A stretch of DNA of 64,000 bases, from contig NC_135569.1 in assembly GCF_964340395.1 (NCBI RefSeq), positions 15,322,519-15,386,518 of the forward strand, in the 5' to 3' direction. The notes beneath the pieces are model-generated. The model ran no database searches, had not been told where the DNA came from, and was given only the letters and a program-made list of their open reading frames with translations. This document shows positions 46,503-58,954 of the stretch, piece after piece. Origin of the DNA: Glandiceps talaboti (Eukaryota; Hemichordata; Enteropneusta; Spengelidae). A program made the position numbers and the translations under genes. Within the stretch, counting starts at the first letter, position 1. Each line of letters opens with the position of its first letter.

Positions 46503-47200
46503 TAAGTTTTTTGAGTTTTTTTTAGTATGTATGGCTGCATGAGTGATTGCTCTTTTAACTATCCCAACTCACCCCTTCCAACATACATACATCAAATACA
46601 CTATCATTTTTGCGTCTCCGGCACCAATTGTCATATCTGCGCCATCATCTACCTCGCGTTTCGGTCCGCTGTCTTCGCTGCACATGATCATATATTACAT
46701 ATTGACATACACAAACAGTACTCCTCGATTTTTGTTATCCCTTTCCGTACGTCTAGTTTCTTGTGGATTTTGGTTTTCTCTGACTAGGTGGGTCTCTATG
46801 GTTGATTACTTTGTTGTTTGGTTGGTTGGCGTTGGTTGGTTGGTTGGTTGGTTGGTTGGTTTGTTGGGTTGTTGGTTGGTTGGCAATGGTTCGTTGGTTA
46901 GTCCTTTGTAGGTTTTACATATTTTTCACTTGCTGTCTATGGCCTTAATCTCTCATACCAACACACATAAACCTCACAAACCTCCGCCGTGTCGCCGCCA
47001 TCTCTATTACTGCCGTGTCGCCGTCTTTATTTTGCCATCACCGCTGCGCGTCATATTCAACAGTTACATTACAACAATACAATAAAGTCCCCCATTCATT
47101 TTAACTTTCTGTATGTATGTTTGTATGGTTTAGAGTTATAATGGCACATTCCATTATAACTCTTGATATTCTCAGTCAAGCATGTGCATGTATGTTAACC
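46503..47200. other. Spacer with (GTTG)n tract
   Basis: Ggttggttggttg repeats at 46815-46885. Overlapping ORFs here have no motif. Confidence 0.6.
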
Positions 47201-47216
47201 CTCTCCCCCCCCCCCA

Positions 47217-48790
47217 AAAAAAAAAGTATGTGTCCTTGTATGGTGATTCAAATTGGCAACAAAGAATTGCTTGGCAGCGATGACACCCCTAGCATTGACT
47301 AGATAATATGGATTTTAGAGTAATCAATTTTCAATGCGGCCTAAATTCAACTGCATACAGAGCTCAGTAGAGCTATCAAACGTTTAATCCTCTTTTTATC
47401 AGGGGGGTGGGTTGATGAATTTCACTACAAACATTCAAATTAAACTCTCAAATCCAGGGGACCATATAGCCAGAATTACCATATGAGTATGACTACATTC
47501 TCAGTCTAAATAATTGTTGGCTTAATGCTAAAAATGCTACTAATGACTGGGTGAATTTAAGGTACTGTCGTCTTTAGTGTATCCATGGCTGTGTATTTCA
47601 AGACAATATCTATTACATGGTACATCTACAGAATATCAAGTATACATCATTTACACCTAAAAGCTATGAATGGTAAGCGTCATCTAGAAGTTCTTTACTT
47701 ATCTTTGCTGTTCATCTACAATTGATCTGTGATGTCATGAACACAGATGAAAAGTGATGTAGCCTCAAATATTCATCTGAAAGTTGTTCATAAACTGACA
47801 AATTTTCATCAAGTCTTCATCAAAGACAGTCTTCAATATTTCAACTTACTAGCCAAGTCAAATTCAGAATTTTTTATGACAAATATGGCCAATATTTTGT
47901 CATCATTGCAAAGGTCACAAAACAAAGCAATGTCAAGGTCTCAAAGCTCATTATAAATAAAATGGGTATTAAGTCATTTAATTTAGGTTTCTATGTAGCT
48001 ACCAGACTGAGCTAGTGCACAATATGTGAAATTTGTGCCAGGCTTGGTTTAAATTGGTCTATGCATCTCTGCTGTATACTATGCACTATGATTAATGTTT
48101 GGCTATTTGACCTTGAAGATACAGGTCGAGGTCAAAGGTCGAGGTCTCAGAAAGACTATTATCAATAATATGGATATGGATAATATAACACTCAAACTGG
48201 GTCACTATTACACTTCAATACTATAAATAATAAATAAAAGTAATAAATAAAAATAAAGGAAAAACTGTGTCCTCTTGTATATAAAAGGGTATGTATGGCA
48301 ACTCAAAGGAAGCGACAAAGAATTGCTTGGCAGCAATGATACCCCTAGCATTGACTAGATAATATGGACGTTAGATTCTATATTTCATGCGCCACATTTC
48401 AACAGGGTTCAGTGAAGTTCTACCAATCATGTACATCATATCATTGGGATTAGGAATGGACAATAAAAATATCAAGGATCTAACGTTCAGGGGACTTTTT
48501 TGCCCGACTTGCCATATCATAACGGTACTCGGTATATATCAGTTAATCTAGATGAATGAAATAAATGAAATAAAATATACCGTAAGTTCTATAAATAGTC
48601 TATACATATAATGACCAACTGAAAGTACTATCGTCTGGCTTTTGTGGCTGTCATTCAAGGCAATTTCTATTACATCTACAAGATATCAAGTGTACATCAC
48701 CTACATTTGACGGCTAAGAGTATTAAGTGTCTTCTATAGGGTACTTACTTTTTATTATTCGTCTACATTTGATCATGATGTGTGATGATG
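47217..48790. repeat. Tandem pair of a diverged ~500-bp repeat
   Basis: 47217-47745 and 48268-48790 align throughout: caaagaattgcttggcagc, acccctagcattgactagat, gtact(g/a)tcgtct, and atatcaagt(a/g)tacatca occur in the same order. They are about 1.05 kb apart. No coding. Between them (about 48128) is an AGGTCAAAGGTC direct repeat resembling a nuclear-receptor DR1 site. Confidence 0.75.
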
Positions 48791-48806
48791 ATGATGAACG
48801 TAAGTG

Positions 48807-48902
48807 TAGTCTGTAAGGTACGCCGTGATGGGGCGCCCTCACACATCAGCCAAACCCTCCCACGCCGGTGAGGGCGGAACGTCAAGACGTATCTTACAGT
48901 CC
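48807..48902. mobile_element. 96-bp foldback mini-MITE with 10-bp target-site duplication
   Basis: The arms ctgtaaggtacgccgtgatg plus gggcgccctcac and the inverse (ggtgagggcggaacgtcaag, acgtatcttacag) fill almost the whole element. Flanks AACGTAAGTG at 48797-48806 and 48903-48912 are identical. Confidence 0.8.
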
Positions 48903-48912
48903 AACGTAAGTG

Positions 48913-49800
48913 ACACACATACAATTAATTATGTATGCGTAAGAGCAAATGACACATCTAATGTCAAATGACTAGCGTATGCAAATAAATAACGCACATA
49001 AGGCAAGTAATGCACGTATGGCCACAGGGGCGTGTAATATTTCTTAGATTGTTGTTTTCCTTGTCTACAGACTAGATATAACAACCTTTTGACTATATAT
49101 TCCTACCTGTAAGGAAAAAACATTTCTACTAGTATAGAGATTGACACATTTGTAGCAGCAGGATTCGTACGATATTTTCCTAAGAAAACGGCAATCCAGG
49201 GCGGCAATCTAAGCAATAATACGTGCCCTGTGCTCGTGACTATAAATGACGCACACACAAGGCGAATGGTGCACACATGACAATAAATCTAAATGACGCA
49301 CACATAAGGCAAGTGATGCACTTGTAAAAATAAATCAAATAGAGAAGACAAATGACGTGCCCGTATGAAGGAAATGACACACACAATGCCAATATGATGT
49401 ACGTATGAAACTAAACGACACGCATATAAAGGTAAATGATGTACATAGATAGAAAGGTAAATGACGTACATATATGAAAATAAATTACAGGCATTAAAGT
49501 AAAGGGTCACACACTTCAGGCAAATGGTGCACTATGAAAGCGACGCACACATAAGGCAAGTGATGCACTTGTAAAAATAAATCAAATAGAGAAGACAAAT
49601 GACGTGCCCGTATGAAGGAAATGACACACACAATGTCAATATGATGTACGTATGAAACTAAACGACACGCATAAGGCAAATGATGCACATAGATAGAAAG
49701 GTAAATGACGTACATATATGAAAATAAATTACCGGCATTAAAGTAAAGGGTCACACACTTCAGGCAAATGGTGCACTATGAACTAAGTGACGCAAACATA
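48913..49800. repeat. Degenerate ~22-bp repeats (aatgacgcacac type) with a 247-bp tandem duplication
   Basis: Motifs such as aatgacgcacacataaggca recur throughout. The block 49290-49530 is repeated at 49537-49777 with over 90% identity, shifted by 247 bases. TGACG(T/C) half-sites of CREB/ATF type are frequent as a consequence. Confidence 0.85.
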
Positions 49801-49817
49801 GGAGTATAGGAGTAAAT

Positions 49818-49818
<1 letters not shown>

Positions 49819-49885
<67 letters not shown>
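49819..49885. repeat. (AC)33 microsatellite
   Basis: Uninterrupted ac run followed by A11. Confidence 0.97.
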
Positions 49886-49889
<4 letters not shown>

Positions 49890-49899
49890 AAAAAAACTC

Positions 49900-50770
49900 A
49901 CTTGCAACATACATTGACTTATCTTTTCGAAGCTGTGAAATATTATCTTACATGTAAAGGCTGCTGTGAATAACCTAAAATTGCTTTGGAGCCAAAACAT
50001 CTCCAGATCTGCTAGGGGAGACCTGCTATGACTACCGTACCCAAAAGGTCACTCATGCATGCAGTCAACCAATAATCAGATGCACCAATTGTTTACTGTC
50101 ATAATAGTATTAAACTCTTCTGAAACGTTAATTGCTAATTTTATATATACTGCCTTTTAGAGCTGTGAAATTATTGCCAGGATAGTCTAAACCCTGTGTA
50201 GTCGATAATTTAGTGTGATGCTATCTTATAAAGTATTTAGTCAAGCAGTCCACTCCTAGTCACGATCAAATACCTGTCATGTAAATATAATATATCCGGG
50301 GGGTTCACTATGTTTTAGAATTAAGTGATGAGGGGTCAGCCTGTTTTCGGTTTGACAGATGGGGGAGGGGGCCGGGGTCACTGACTTTCCGTCGGTCCCA
50401 GTGGAAAAATTCCACTGACACCCCTCCCCACTCCCCAGGCTGCAGAACCTGACCGGTCCCTAATTTGTCCAAATTCTTTCTGTGGATTTAATTATGAAAC
50501 CTCTGCTTGTTCCAGTTGAGTATCAAAACAGGAAGAAAAATGTGGTCAAAATTCGAGGCTTTTTGTGTGGTCAATCATCAAATTATAGACAAAGAGTAAA
50601 AGGGGTCCATATTCTTTCATTTTGCTCCAAATTGCAAGCTGTAACTGCCATTCTGAATGCAATAGCCTACAATAAATGTACATGCACTTTAGAATGACAC
50701 AGACTATAGCAACAAATGTATATGCATACTTAGAAAGAAACCTTGGTTTTCGTCTGGGTTAGGACGACAG
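49900..50770. other. Non-coding spacer
   Basis: Includes a low-copy repeat tail (cctgaccggtccctaattt, about 50449) with relatives at about 53690 and 54960. No gene seen. Confidence 0.45.
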
Positions 50771-51004
50771 TAGACTGTCGACAGTCGCTCGCGCCTTTTT
50801 TCCTCCGTTTTATCTAAACTCCGATCCGGCGCAACACTAGTCTAATCGCAAACTGATATCGAGGGCCGAAGGCCCGAGCCTTCGGCCCTCGACCATTCGG
50901 GCCTTCGGCCCTCAATATCAGTTTGCGATTATACTAGTGTTGCACCGGATCGGAGTTTAGATAAAACGTAGGAAAAAAAGGCGCGAGCGACTGTCGACAG
51001 TCTA
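50771..51004. mobile_element. Near-perfect foldback MITE with 9-bp target-site duplication (copy B)
   Basis: The 234-bp element starts TAGACTGTCGACAGTCGC and its second half is the inverse of the first over about 105 bp. The centre is built from gggccttcggccctc-type small palindromes. GGACGACAG flanks both sides (50762-50770, 51005-51013). Ends match the copy at 6931-7145. Confidence 0.9.
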
Positions 51005-51419
51005 GGACGACAGGTGAATTTATTAATAAAACTATGTAAATCCATTCATTTATATTTATTTGGACATATTGAGTCAGAACTAGCAAATGGCATACCACAC
51101 ACAAGAGGTAAACACAAACACAAAATTTGACCAACTAAGGGTAATTGACATTTTGCTGGGAGTCCGATGCGCCCTCTCCGACGACTTCCTGAGTAATGGC
51201 TGCGCCCTTATGAGAGGCGAACGTAAATATATTTGATTATTTAAGATGCCAGACTAAACGTTATGAATGTCGGCATTTTGTCAATCGTTACAAAATTTGA
51301 AGAAGAAAAATAATTTGATGGATGACAAATGTTTTCATCGTGGGTTACATTGTATTTACTTCTATTTCCGTGTACACCTCCATGCCTTTGACTGCTTTGT
51401 TGTCACTTTTTGAATAAAC

Positions 51420-51995
51420 CGTACTCCAGAGAGAAACCGGGTCTTGTAGTCTATAACAGTACAATCTGCATAAAGTGTTCGTCTACTTAACTTGTAATTG
51501 TCTTCACTTACCTCATTTTACACATCATCAAATTCTTACAGAAAGTGACCGACGAGTATCTTATCTTGGGGTCAAAGTATTTAAAAAAAATAAATAATTA
51601 AAGTAAAATAGAATAAAATTCTTACCAGCCAACCCTATTTTCTGAATTCATGTTATCGGAAACGTTTTTTATATTACCTATAATCTTTTAACATGCTTTC
51701 ATTTCTTTATTTTCATAATTCATAGTAGGATTTCATTTAACCAGTACAGATCAAGAGATGTAAAATTATGATTGCATAAAAATAACCTTCTGGCGTTATT
51801 TCCTAGCAACAAAGTTTTCAAATTGGTTGATCTCAGAGCTGAACGAATGAATTATCAAGATGAACTAACAAATAAAAAAGGCATTCGAGACTTCCCATGT
51901 TACCTCGGGTAATTGCACGCGTTCAGTAAAGTGCGCCACCAACGTTTAGAGTGAAATGAGTACACAGAACATAGTTGCTAACGGCAACAAAAATA
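51420..51995. repeat. Duplicated X-box promoter segment, copy 1
   Basis: Aligns with 55138-55725 over about 575 bp (tctataacagtacaatctgc, gaccgacgagtatcttatct, tcaagagatgtaaaattatg, taaagtgcgccaccaacgtt). It contains gttgctaacggcaac at 51974-51988. It breaks off before the first exon found after copy 2. Confidence 0.85.
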
Positions 51996-52013
51996 CTTAT
52001 ATACTCCAAGTTG

Positions 52014-52014
<1 letters not shown>

Positions 52015-52056
<42 letters not shown>
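52015..52056. repeat. (CA)n microsatellite
   Basis: Followed by a short (CATA)n tract at 52070-52096. Confidence 0.95.
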
Positions 52057-52058
<2 letters not shown>

Positions 52059-52135
52059 ACACACACACATATGTATACATACATACATACATACATTTTA
52101 GCACTGTTTCCTGTTCAGTGTGTAATTACCATCAA

Positions 52136-52138
<3 letters not shown>

Positions 52139-52174
<36 letters not shown>
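52139..52174. repeat. (TA)18 microsatellite
   Basis: Directly abuts the left arm of the long palindrome. Confidence 0.95.
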
Positions 52175-52452
<278 letters not shown>

Positions 52453-52494
52453 GCCAGATTAATTTAGATAGGTGTTTTATTTCTTTCCTTGACA

Positions 52495-52941
52495 CTATTC
52501 TTGAGTTTCACTCTCAGACTCACTAGAGTCTGAAGATGTGAGGCAAGACTTGTCTTTCTTTCTATCTAAAACCAGTGAAATTAAACTATTTCCCTCCTCA
52601 GCATCATCAAATGCATCTATCTGTATTAAATATTGTAAAGCATTTAGATGTCTGCGTGGTGTTAAGTGTTTTTTCATCAGTGACTTTGCACTAACTTTGG
52701 TAGTTGCCTTCTGGCCGTATTTTCCTACAACTTTATCCACAAGTTGCTCACTAAAAACAGTTAACAACAGTCTTTTTGCTTGACTAATTGTTCTTTTCTC
52801 TTTCCTTCTTCTTACTTTTCTTTTATTTTCCTTCTTTCTCCTTGTCTTCCTGTGTCGTTCGCTAACAACAACTTCATTCTGTGGGAATCTTCTTGCAATG
52901 ATGTCACTTGTATGAGAAACATAATTTCTTTGCACTTTCAT
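52495..52941 (-). CDS. Unknown basic protein, 148-codon ORF
   Basis: Open from an ATG at 52941 to a TGA/TAA at 52495. It has a highly basic segment (about residues 30-52, RHRKTRRKKENKRKVRRRKE), then a likely helical region (AKRLLLTVFSEQLVDKVVGK, LNALQYLIQIDAF), and an acidic Ser/Glu tail (SSDSSESESETQE). The ordered basic, helical and acidic layout argues for real coding. It could be the last exon of a longer gene or a transposon protein next to the palindrome. The family is not recognised. Confidence 0.45.
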   Translation of the reverse strand: MKVQRNYVSHTSDIIARRFPQNEVVVSERHRKTRRKKENKRKVRRRKEKRTISQAKRLLLTVFSEQLVDKVVGKYGQKATTKVSAKSLMKKHLTPRRHLNALQYLIQIDAFDDAEEGNSLISLVLDRKKDKSCLTSSDSSESESETQE

Positions 52942-55137
52942 GAAGTCACAAATGTCTTACATTTACATGTGTATTGGTAATGCATTTGGTGTAGGAAAGT
53001 GAAAGCTATATTTGTCAGACCTCAGTGTGCATAAAATCCTTAGTTTGCTAGCACTTCATGACATCACAAATGTCTGACATTCGATAGTTATTGTGTTATG
53101 AGTATAAATAGATATTTGAATACACTATGTAGGTGATGTGATGTCCTTAGATACTCCCCACAAATGTCCCCACTACAGTTTTTCACAAATCACGCATGTG
53201 AATGTGTGTTTACTCTGTGTCTGTGTTTCTGTGTATGTATCAGTGAATGACAGTTAAAACCACCACATCAAATGCCTTGGTATTAAGTGATGACTACTTA
53301 TGGTGTCTAGTTGGGAAATAAACAAGATTATATCACATGTGTATGATTACATGTATGGTCAAAATGTTTTATTTTGTTTTGTTTTCTAAAAAACTTCCTC
53401 TACAACTACTAAGTTGTTTGGGCTGAAATAGTAACATAATAATAGTAACAAAAGAAATATTACAGTTGTGCTACAGTAACAAAAAAAATTGTACTCTTTT
53501 TAGTTATTGTAGGGGCAGGATATTGTGCACTTTTTTTCTTTTTTTCTTTTTTTTTTTGGGGGGGGGCATGAAATTTTTATACTTTTGAAAGGGGGGGCTG
53601 TGAAATTTTGGTCACAGTGGATGGGGGGGGCAGGAAAAAAACCAAGTCAAAGATAATTTCTCCCCAGGCCCCCCCCCTGCCGTAAATTCTGTCCGGTCCC
53701 TTAGGTTGATATGTAATACAGCAGGTCGACGTCAACATGTGCACTCGCACAAGAAGTAGTACCTGACTGACCCATTGGAAATACGCGTTCGTTTTCCTCG
53801 CGTTTTTGTTCCTAAAGCTGTTTTGCTCACGCTCACATTATAGTGTACCATCTTATTTCAATTCTGGTCAGTTTCACAATAATTAATGTAATTGTTATTG
53901 ATGCAACAAACTTTAGTTGTTTTAGATTAACTACCATTACCCTTTGCACATGGATCGTGTCGTGTCCTACGTACTACATCATGTAATACATCATACATGC
54001 GGTCATAACCTTAACGTGACGGTGTACACAATGTATGTACGCGGCTGAAGTCGCGGTTGTTGGAAAAAACAGATACTATCACACGTAAATTAACAGTTTT
54101 GAGATCTAATATAATGTTTGAGCGACCAATTTCGAAGGTAATGAGAAGGTGTATTTGACGCCGAAACACGTCGTAATGGATGTCGAAGGACATGCCTGTC
54201 ACGAGCACGACGTACTCGTGACAGGCGCTGGTCATCAGACTCGGCCAAAAAAAAAAAAAGTTGGGAAGAAAAAAAAAAAAAGTTGAAATTTTTTTTTTTT
54301 AAATTAAAAAATAAAATAAAAAACTTTAACAAAAAATATGTTTTGACTTTCAATTATATATAATCCTTAAAATAATTCTGGTTTGACGAAAAATAAAACA
54401 ATATTCTCAAATAAATGCAAACTTATTTCAATTAAAATAATGTGAACATGGAATAAAAGTACATAAACTGTTAAAATTAGTTTGTAAGTACGAAAAATAT
54501 AAAATACTATAGCAAAAATAAAAAAATACTTTTGGCCTGAACGGCTTCCCATACTGAACGGCTTCCCATAGTCGTTTACCTTTAACTTTGCAAAATTGTT
54601 CACTTCATTTACCTACATACATTTAATTATGATGCAGTCAATAGCCAAGTGAATGTGTATGTCTGCCAAAATATCTCGATATAAGTTAAAGTGTAGGTAA
54701 TATATCCATACAGTTGTATAATAATGTATTGAGAGTACAATTTGGGTATTGAATTCGAAGACAATTTTCAAGTACTCTATGGCTTCCGATAATGTGTATG
54801 GTTTGAAATTTTACGCCATTAAATGACCTCTTACACGTCTTACAGTGCTTACCGTGGGGGGCCCCATCCTCCTAACTAGCTATCATGAGGGATGCTGTTT
54901 CTGCCCAGAAATTCTTTACCAAAATAAGTTCTCCTTAGCCGACCCACCCGCCGTAAATTCTGACCCCAGCCTTAGTTGTATAATCTTAACGTCGAGTTTT
55001 GATAAAGAGTCATTGCTTGAAACTTTAGGTGAACTTACATTTTTGAGGAATGTTTTACCTACGTATTCTACACCTGTTCTAACAAGGTTTTTTTTCGTTA
55101 GATATGTACAGGAGAATGGGGTTGGGGGGGGGGGGGG
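52942..55137. other. Non-coding spacer with low-copy repeats
   Basis: Tcatga(a/c)(g/a)tcacaaatgtct occurs twice (52938, 53056). G-rich runs at 53555-53640 and poly-A/T tracts at 54247-54310. A 12-bp-arm hairpin gcctgtcacgag/ctcgtgacaggc lies at 54194-54226. No gene seen. Confidence 0.45.
54134..54172 (+). ncRNA. Hammerhead-like motif of a Penelope-type remnant
   Basis: Taatgagaaggtgtatttga followed by cgccgaaacacgtcg. Stem II GGTGT/ACGCC pairs around ATTTG and the GAAAC box is intact, but the CTGATGA box has decayed to taatgag. The order resembles the 8050-8088 motif. No Penelope coding is adjacent. Confidence 0.3.
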
Positions 55138-55725
55138 CTCTGCAGAGAGAAACCAGGTCTTGAGTCTATAACAGTACAGTCTGCATAAAGTGTTCGTCTA
55201 CTTAACTTACAATAGTCTTCATTTACTTCTGTTTCACCACATCAAACTCTCACGGAAGTATTGTGACCGACGAGTATCTTATCTTGGGGTCAAAGTATTT
55301 TTTTTTCAGTTTAAGGTCAAATAAAATAAACTTCTGACCTACTTACCCTATATTCTGAAATCATGTTATCGGAAACAAACATTTTTTCTATATTGTCTAT
55401 AATCCTTTGGCATGCTTTCACTTCTTTGTTTTCATATTTATGTCATATTTCATTGTAGGATTTCATTTAACCAGTACAGATCAAGAGATGTAAAATTATG
55501 ATAGCATAAAAAATAACCGTCTGGCGTTATTTCCTAGCAACAAAGTTTTCAAATTGATTGATTTCAGAGCTGAACGAATTAATTATCAAGATGATCTATT
55601 ATCAAATAAAAAGACTTCCAAAGTTACACAGAGTAATTTCACGCGTTCAGTAAAGTGCGCCACCAACGTTAGAGTGAAATGAGTACATAGAACATAGTTG
55701 CTAACGGCAACAAAAAATACGATTC
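55138..55725 (+). promoter_or_regulatory. Duplicated X-box promoter segment, copy 2
   Basis: Second copy of 51420-51995, about 90% similar by eye. It holds gttgctaacggcaac at 55697-55711, an RFX X-box-like imperfect palindrome (GTNRCC-N-RGYAAC form), about 95 bases before an ATG with a good donor downstream. RFX sites at this distance are typical of ciliary genes. Confidence 0.5.
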
Positions 55726-55803
55726 TGTGACACTTGTCATACACTGTTTGTTCGATTAGGAATCCATAATTCGGTTGTGAGCGACGACGATTTAAGCGGC
55801 AGC

Positions 55804-55842
55804 ATGACCCTCTCTAAAATTGCCCCAGAAATTCATCAATTT
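55804..55842 (+). CDS. Possible first coding exon (13 codons)
   Basis: ATG to a gtaagt donor encodes MTLSKIAPEIHQF in phase 0. It follows the X-box segment. I could not identify the protein or find exon 2 in the remaining 8 kb, so the gene is unproven. If real, a cilium-related role is suggested only by the X-box. Confidence 0.35.
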
Positions 55843-58205
55843 GTAAGTAGAATATAGAAACATATCCAATCTTAGATTTATTGTACTGAAACTCGGAAAG
55901 TGTAGTATATTCCGTGAACAAAGTTACTACATGTATATGTTAATTGAGAGAAAACAGCGCCAACTACGTGGTTTACTCAAGGAAAAGGCTGAGTTGTATG
56001 ATATAGTACCTAGTTTTTCACTGCCTACTCTAAACATTTTTTTAAATATTCGAGAAAAAGATAAAATCGCCAGAAACAGTGGATGCAGAAACTGACATCA
56101 AGTTAAAAAGACAATATAAAACTGTTCTTCCAATCTGTAATGGCACATGTACATTTGATGAGACGAAACCAATAACACAGAGACCATATGGAACACAACG
56201 GAAAACAGCTATTTTTTGCACTCGTTTCCATGTCTGCTCTAATGTAATGTAGTATTAGTTATTTTACAGTGTTATAGTATGACAGAGCCCCACGGCCTCG
56301 CAATGGATGGTAGGGCATACAGAAGTTATTTTCACTTGTGATTCGGTTTATTCTGCCGCCGTATTTTCACGAGCGATAGCGAGTACATTCGCTGGTGTCA
56401 AACATCAAAGGCTGGACAATCAAAGTACGTACCTTCGTACTATGTTACTATGTCTCAAGCGAGTGATTTAATTACAACAATACAGGCCTTGTACGTATGC
56501 CCACTCTTCATGATTTGGCAGAATTGTACCATGTGACTTCCGGTGCTGGTGACTTTTGATTACGCTTCCCCAGACTCTCAGTTGGTTGGTCTCATATCAG
56601 ATCCCCCAGCTGTGAGGGTCTGGGTAACCGAGACTGAGCAGTATTAAAATCGGGCTGTCAAGCAGGGCAATATAATGTATCATTCTTTTTATTTGTAGGG
56701 TAGACTTTTATATTGACTAATCAATCGTTCAATACGGTACCATTTACTGTAGATAGAGGTTATTAATAAATCATTATAAAAACATGCGTATTTGATCAAT
56801 CAAAATAAATATACATGTGAATTATTGAATCAATTAAAATATAAAATGTTCAACCAACCAACCAACCAACCAACCAACCAACCACTCACCAAACCAATCA
56901 ACCAACCAACCAATCACCCAACCAACCAACTAACCAATCAACCAACCAATCAATCAGTCGATCGATCTATTGGTCAAACAATCAATCTTTTATTAAATTA
57001 CATGGTGAATCGATAAATGAAAGAAAGCGAAATTCGTTCCTAAAACATTAGATTACAGTTTTAGTATATGTATATACATATCTGTGAGTTGATTGATGAG
57101 TCAATTGATAGTAGCACAGGACACTAAGCTATTAATTGCACCAATAATCATACAACATATGTACACTATATACATTCTATTGTTGTCACTGGATATTGGT
57201 AGAACTCCAAATAAACCTTAATTATAATTACGTATATGTTAATGTATTAAGCTCAAGTATTGCAATTTTGCTGTTACTTTGTGCAACCTATGCTGAGTTA
57301 ATATCAAGACGCCATATCAGGGGTAACCATGGGAACTTCGGAAATATAGAGGTCAAATTGTATTAAATTTTGAATGATTTTAGAATCCAGTATTGCCACG
57401 AATATGGTAATAACTCTATGGTCTGTTCCTTAAAAACTAGACTATGAACCACACATCTATTTTATTGTTTCCAGAAGGACTGGGAACACGTTGTCATATG
57501 GCAAAGTCTTCGACTGTCCACAAGATAGTTGCAGTTATTACCTGTACACTACACATTGACAGATGAAATTATAGAATGAATTTCAAAACGTTTGTTTTTA
57601 TCCGCCTTATAATTGTATATTTTTATATAATTCCTCGTCCGATAAAATGTTGACAACAAAATCAAAATGCACCCTGTGATACTTTCATTACCGTTTTCAC
57701 TAGATAAACACCACCTTCTGAAATACAACAAAATTACCATCATGCATCACGATCGATTATCCTCAACCAGATGTTTCCACAGAGCTAAATCATATCACAG
57801 CTGACTCCATTTATTGAACTCTGGTGACGTGACCGCAATTCATAGCGGAACTCGTGGTCATTTTAGAGTAATTGCTCTTTGAACTGAGCGTATTTACTGG
57901 ACGTTCCTGTATTATTATTATAGTTTTTTTTGGTGGTCGTAATTCGGGCAAATGTAAAATAAATACCCGTTACGTTACGTTACGTTGGGCTTGAAAGGAT
58001 TTTGAGAGCATTAAATTTACCAGCTGTAAGTTGACAAACAACTATAATCGTGCATAAAAATAGACGTGGTCACATATGCAGCAGGTTACCTATGCCACTT
58101 TACGGCACCAGCCGTCAATGACACAAGCTATCTATTTTACGACAGTACTAATGATATAAATATTTCTCATGGAGTTAAATTTGTCATCGATAAATTAATT
58201 CTGAC
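55843..58205. other. Non-coding stretch with small repeats
   Basis: A hairpin with cccagactctcag and ctgtgagggtctggg arms lies at 56569-56627. (CAAC)n at 56850-56935. (CGTTA)n at 57967-57985. No gene seen. Confidence 0.5.
56850..56950. repeat. (CCAA)n microsatellite
   Basis: Imperfect ccaa/tcaa array giving a short NQPTNQPT reading frame. Confidence 0.9.
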
Positions 58206-58208
58206 TTA

Positions 58209-58420
58209 CATGTATGTATGTATGTATGTATGTATGTATGTATGTATGTATGTGTGTATGTGTGTATGTGTGGATGTGTGCATGTGTGCATGTGTGCATG
58301 TATGCATGTATGCATGTATGTATGTATGTATGTATGTATGTATGTATGTATGTATGTATGTATGTATGTATGTATGTATGTATGTATGTATGTATGCATG
58401 CATGCATGCATGCATGTACG
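58209..58420. repeat. (TGTA)n microsatellite
   Basis: Tatg array with tgtg and gcatg interruptions, open in all frames because it lacks stops (MYVC/HTYI repeats). The protein readings are artefacts. Confidence 0.97.
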
Positions 58421-58809
58421 TATGTATGAGAATGTGTATATGCGTGTATGGGAGAGTATGTGAGTGTGTATGTGAGTGTGCGCGTGTTTGAGTGTGTATC
58501 TTTGAGGCTGTTTGTGTGTCTATCCGTGTGTCTGCTTATCTCGGTAACATCGCAAACCTTCGCTAATTTGGCGAAAATATTTATTCACCTTTCCTCCAAT
58601 GCATGACCATTATCTGATGAAGATTAATTGAATGATTAATTAAAAAAACCCCTATAAAATGAATTTATGCATATTGGATATTAATCAATTACAAACCCAT
58701 AATTAGCCATAATAAGTTTTTGTTATTAATATTATACAGTTCTGTCCCTAAAATCGGTACAACTGAAAATATAATTGAGTTTAATTTCATCTTTATATTT
58801 AATTAGTAA

Positions 58810-58811
<2 letters not shown>

Positions 58812-58841
<30 letters not shown>
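58812..58841. repeat. (TA)15 microsatellite
   Basis: Simple ta run. Confidence 0.95.
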
Positions 58842-58843
<2 letters not shown>

Positions 58844-58954
58844 AATAAACATGATCGTGTCTTCTGATGAACATAGAGTTAGTTCTTATGATGAAAGTGA
58901 TCTGAGACAAAAGTTCTCTATATCCAGTCAAAAGTAAATCTTTGTGTGGGTTTA

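Noticed and set aside
56569-56627. tRNA-like fold
   Set aside because: The cccagactctcag/ctgtgagggtctggg stem forms only one hairpin; there is no D, anticodon or T arm with the required conserved bases.
58066-58491. MYVC/HTYI-repeat ORFs
   Set aside because: Translation of (TGTA)n in all frames.
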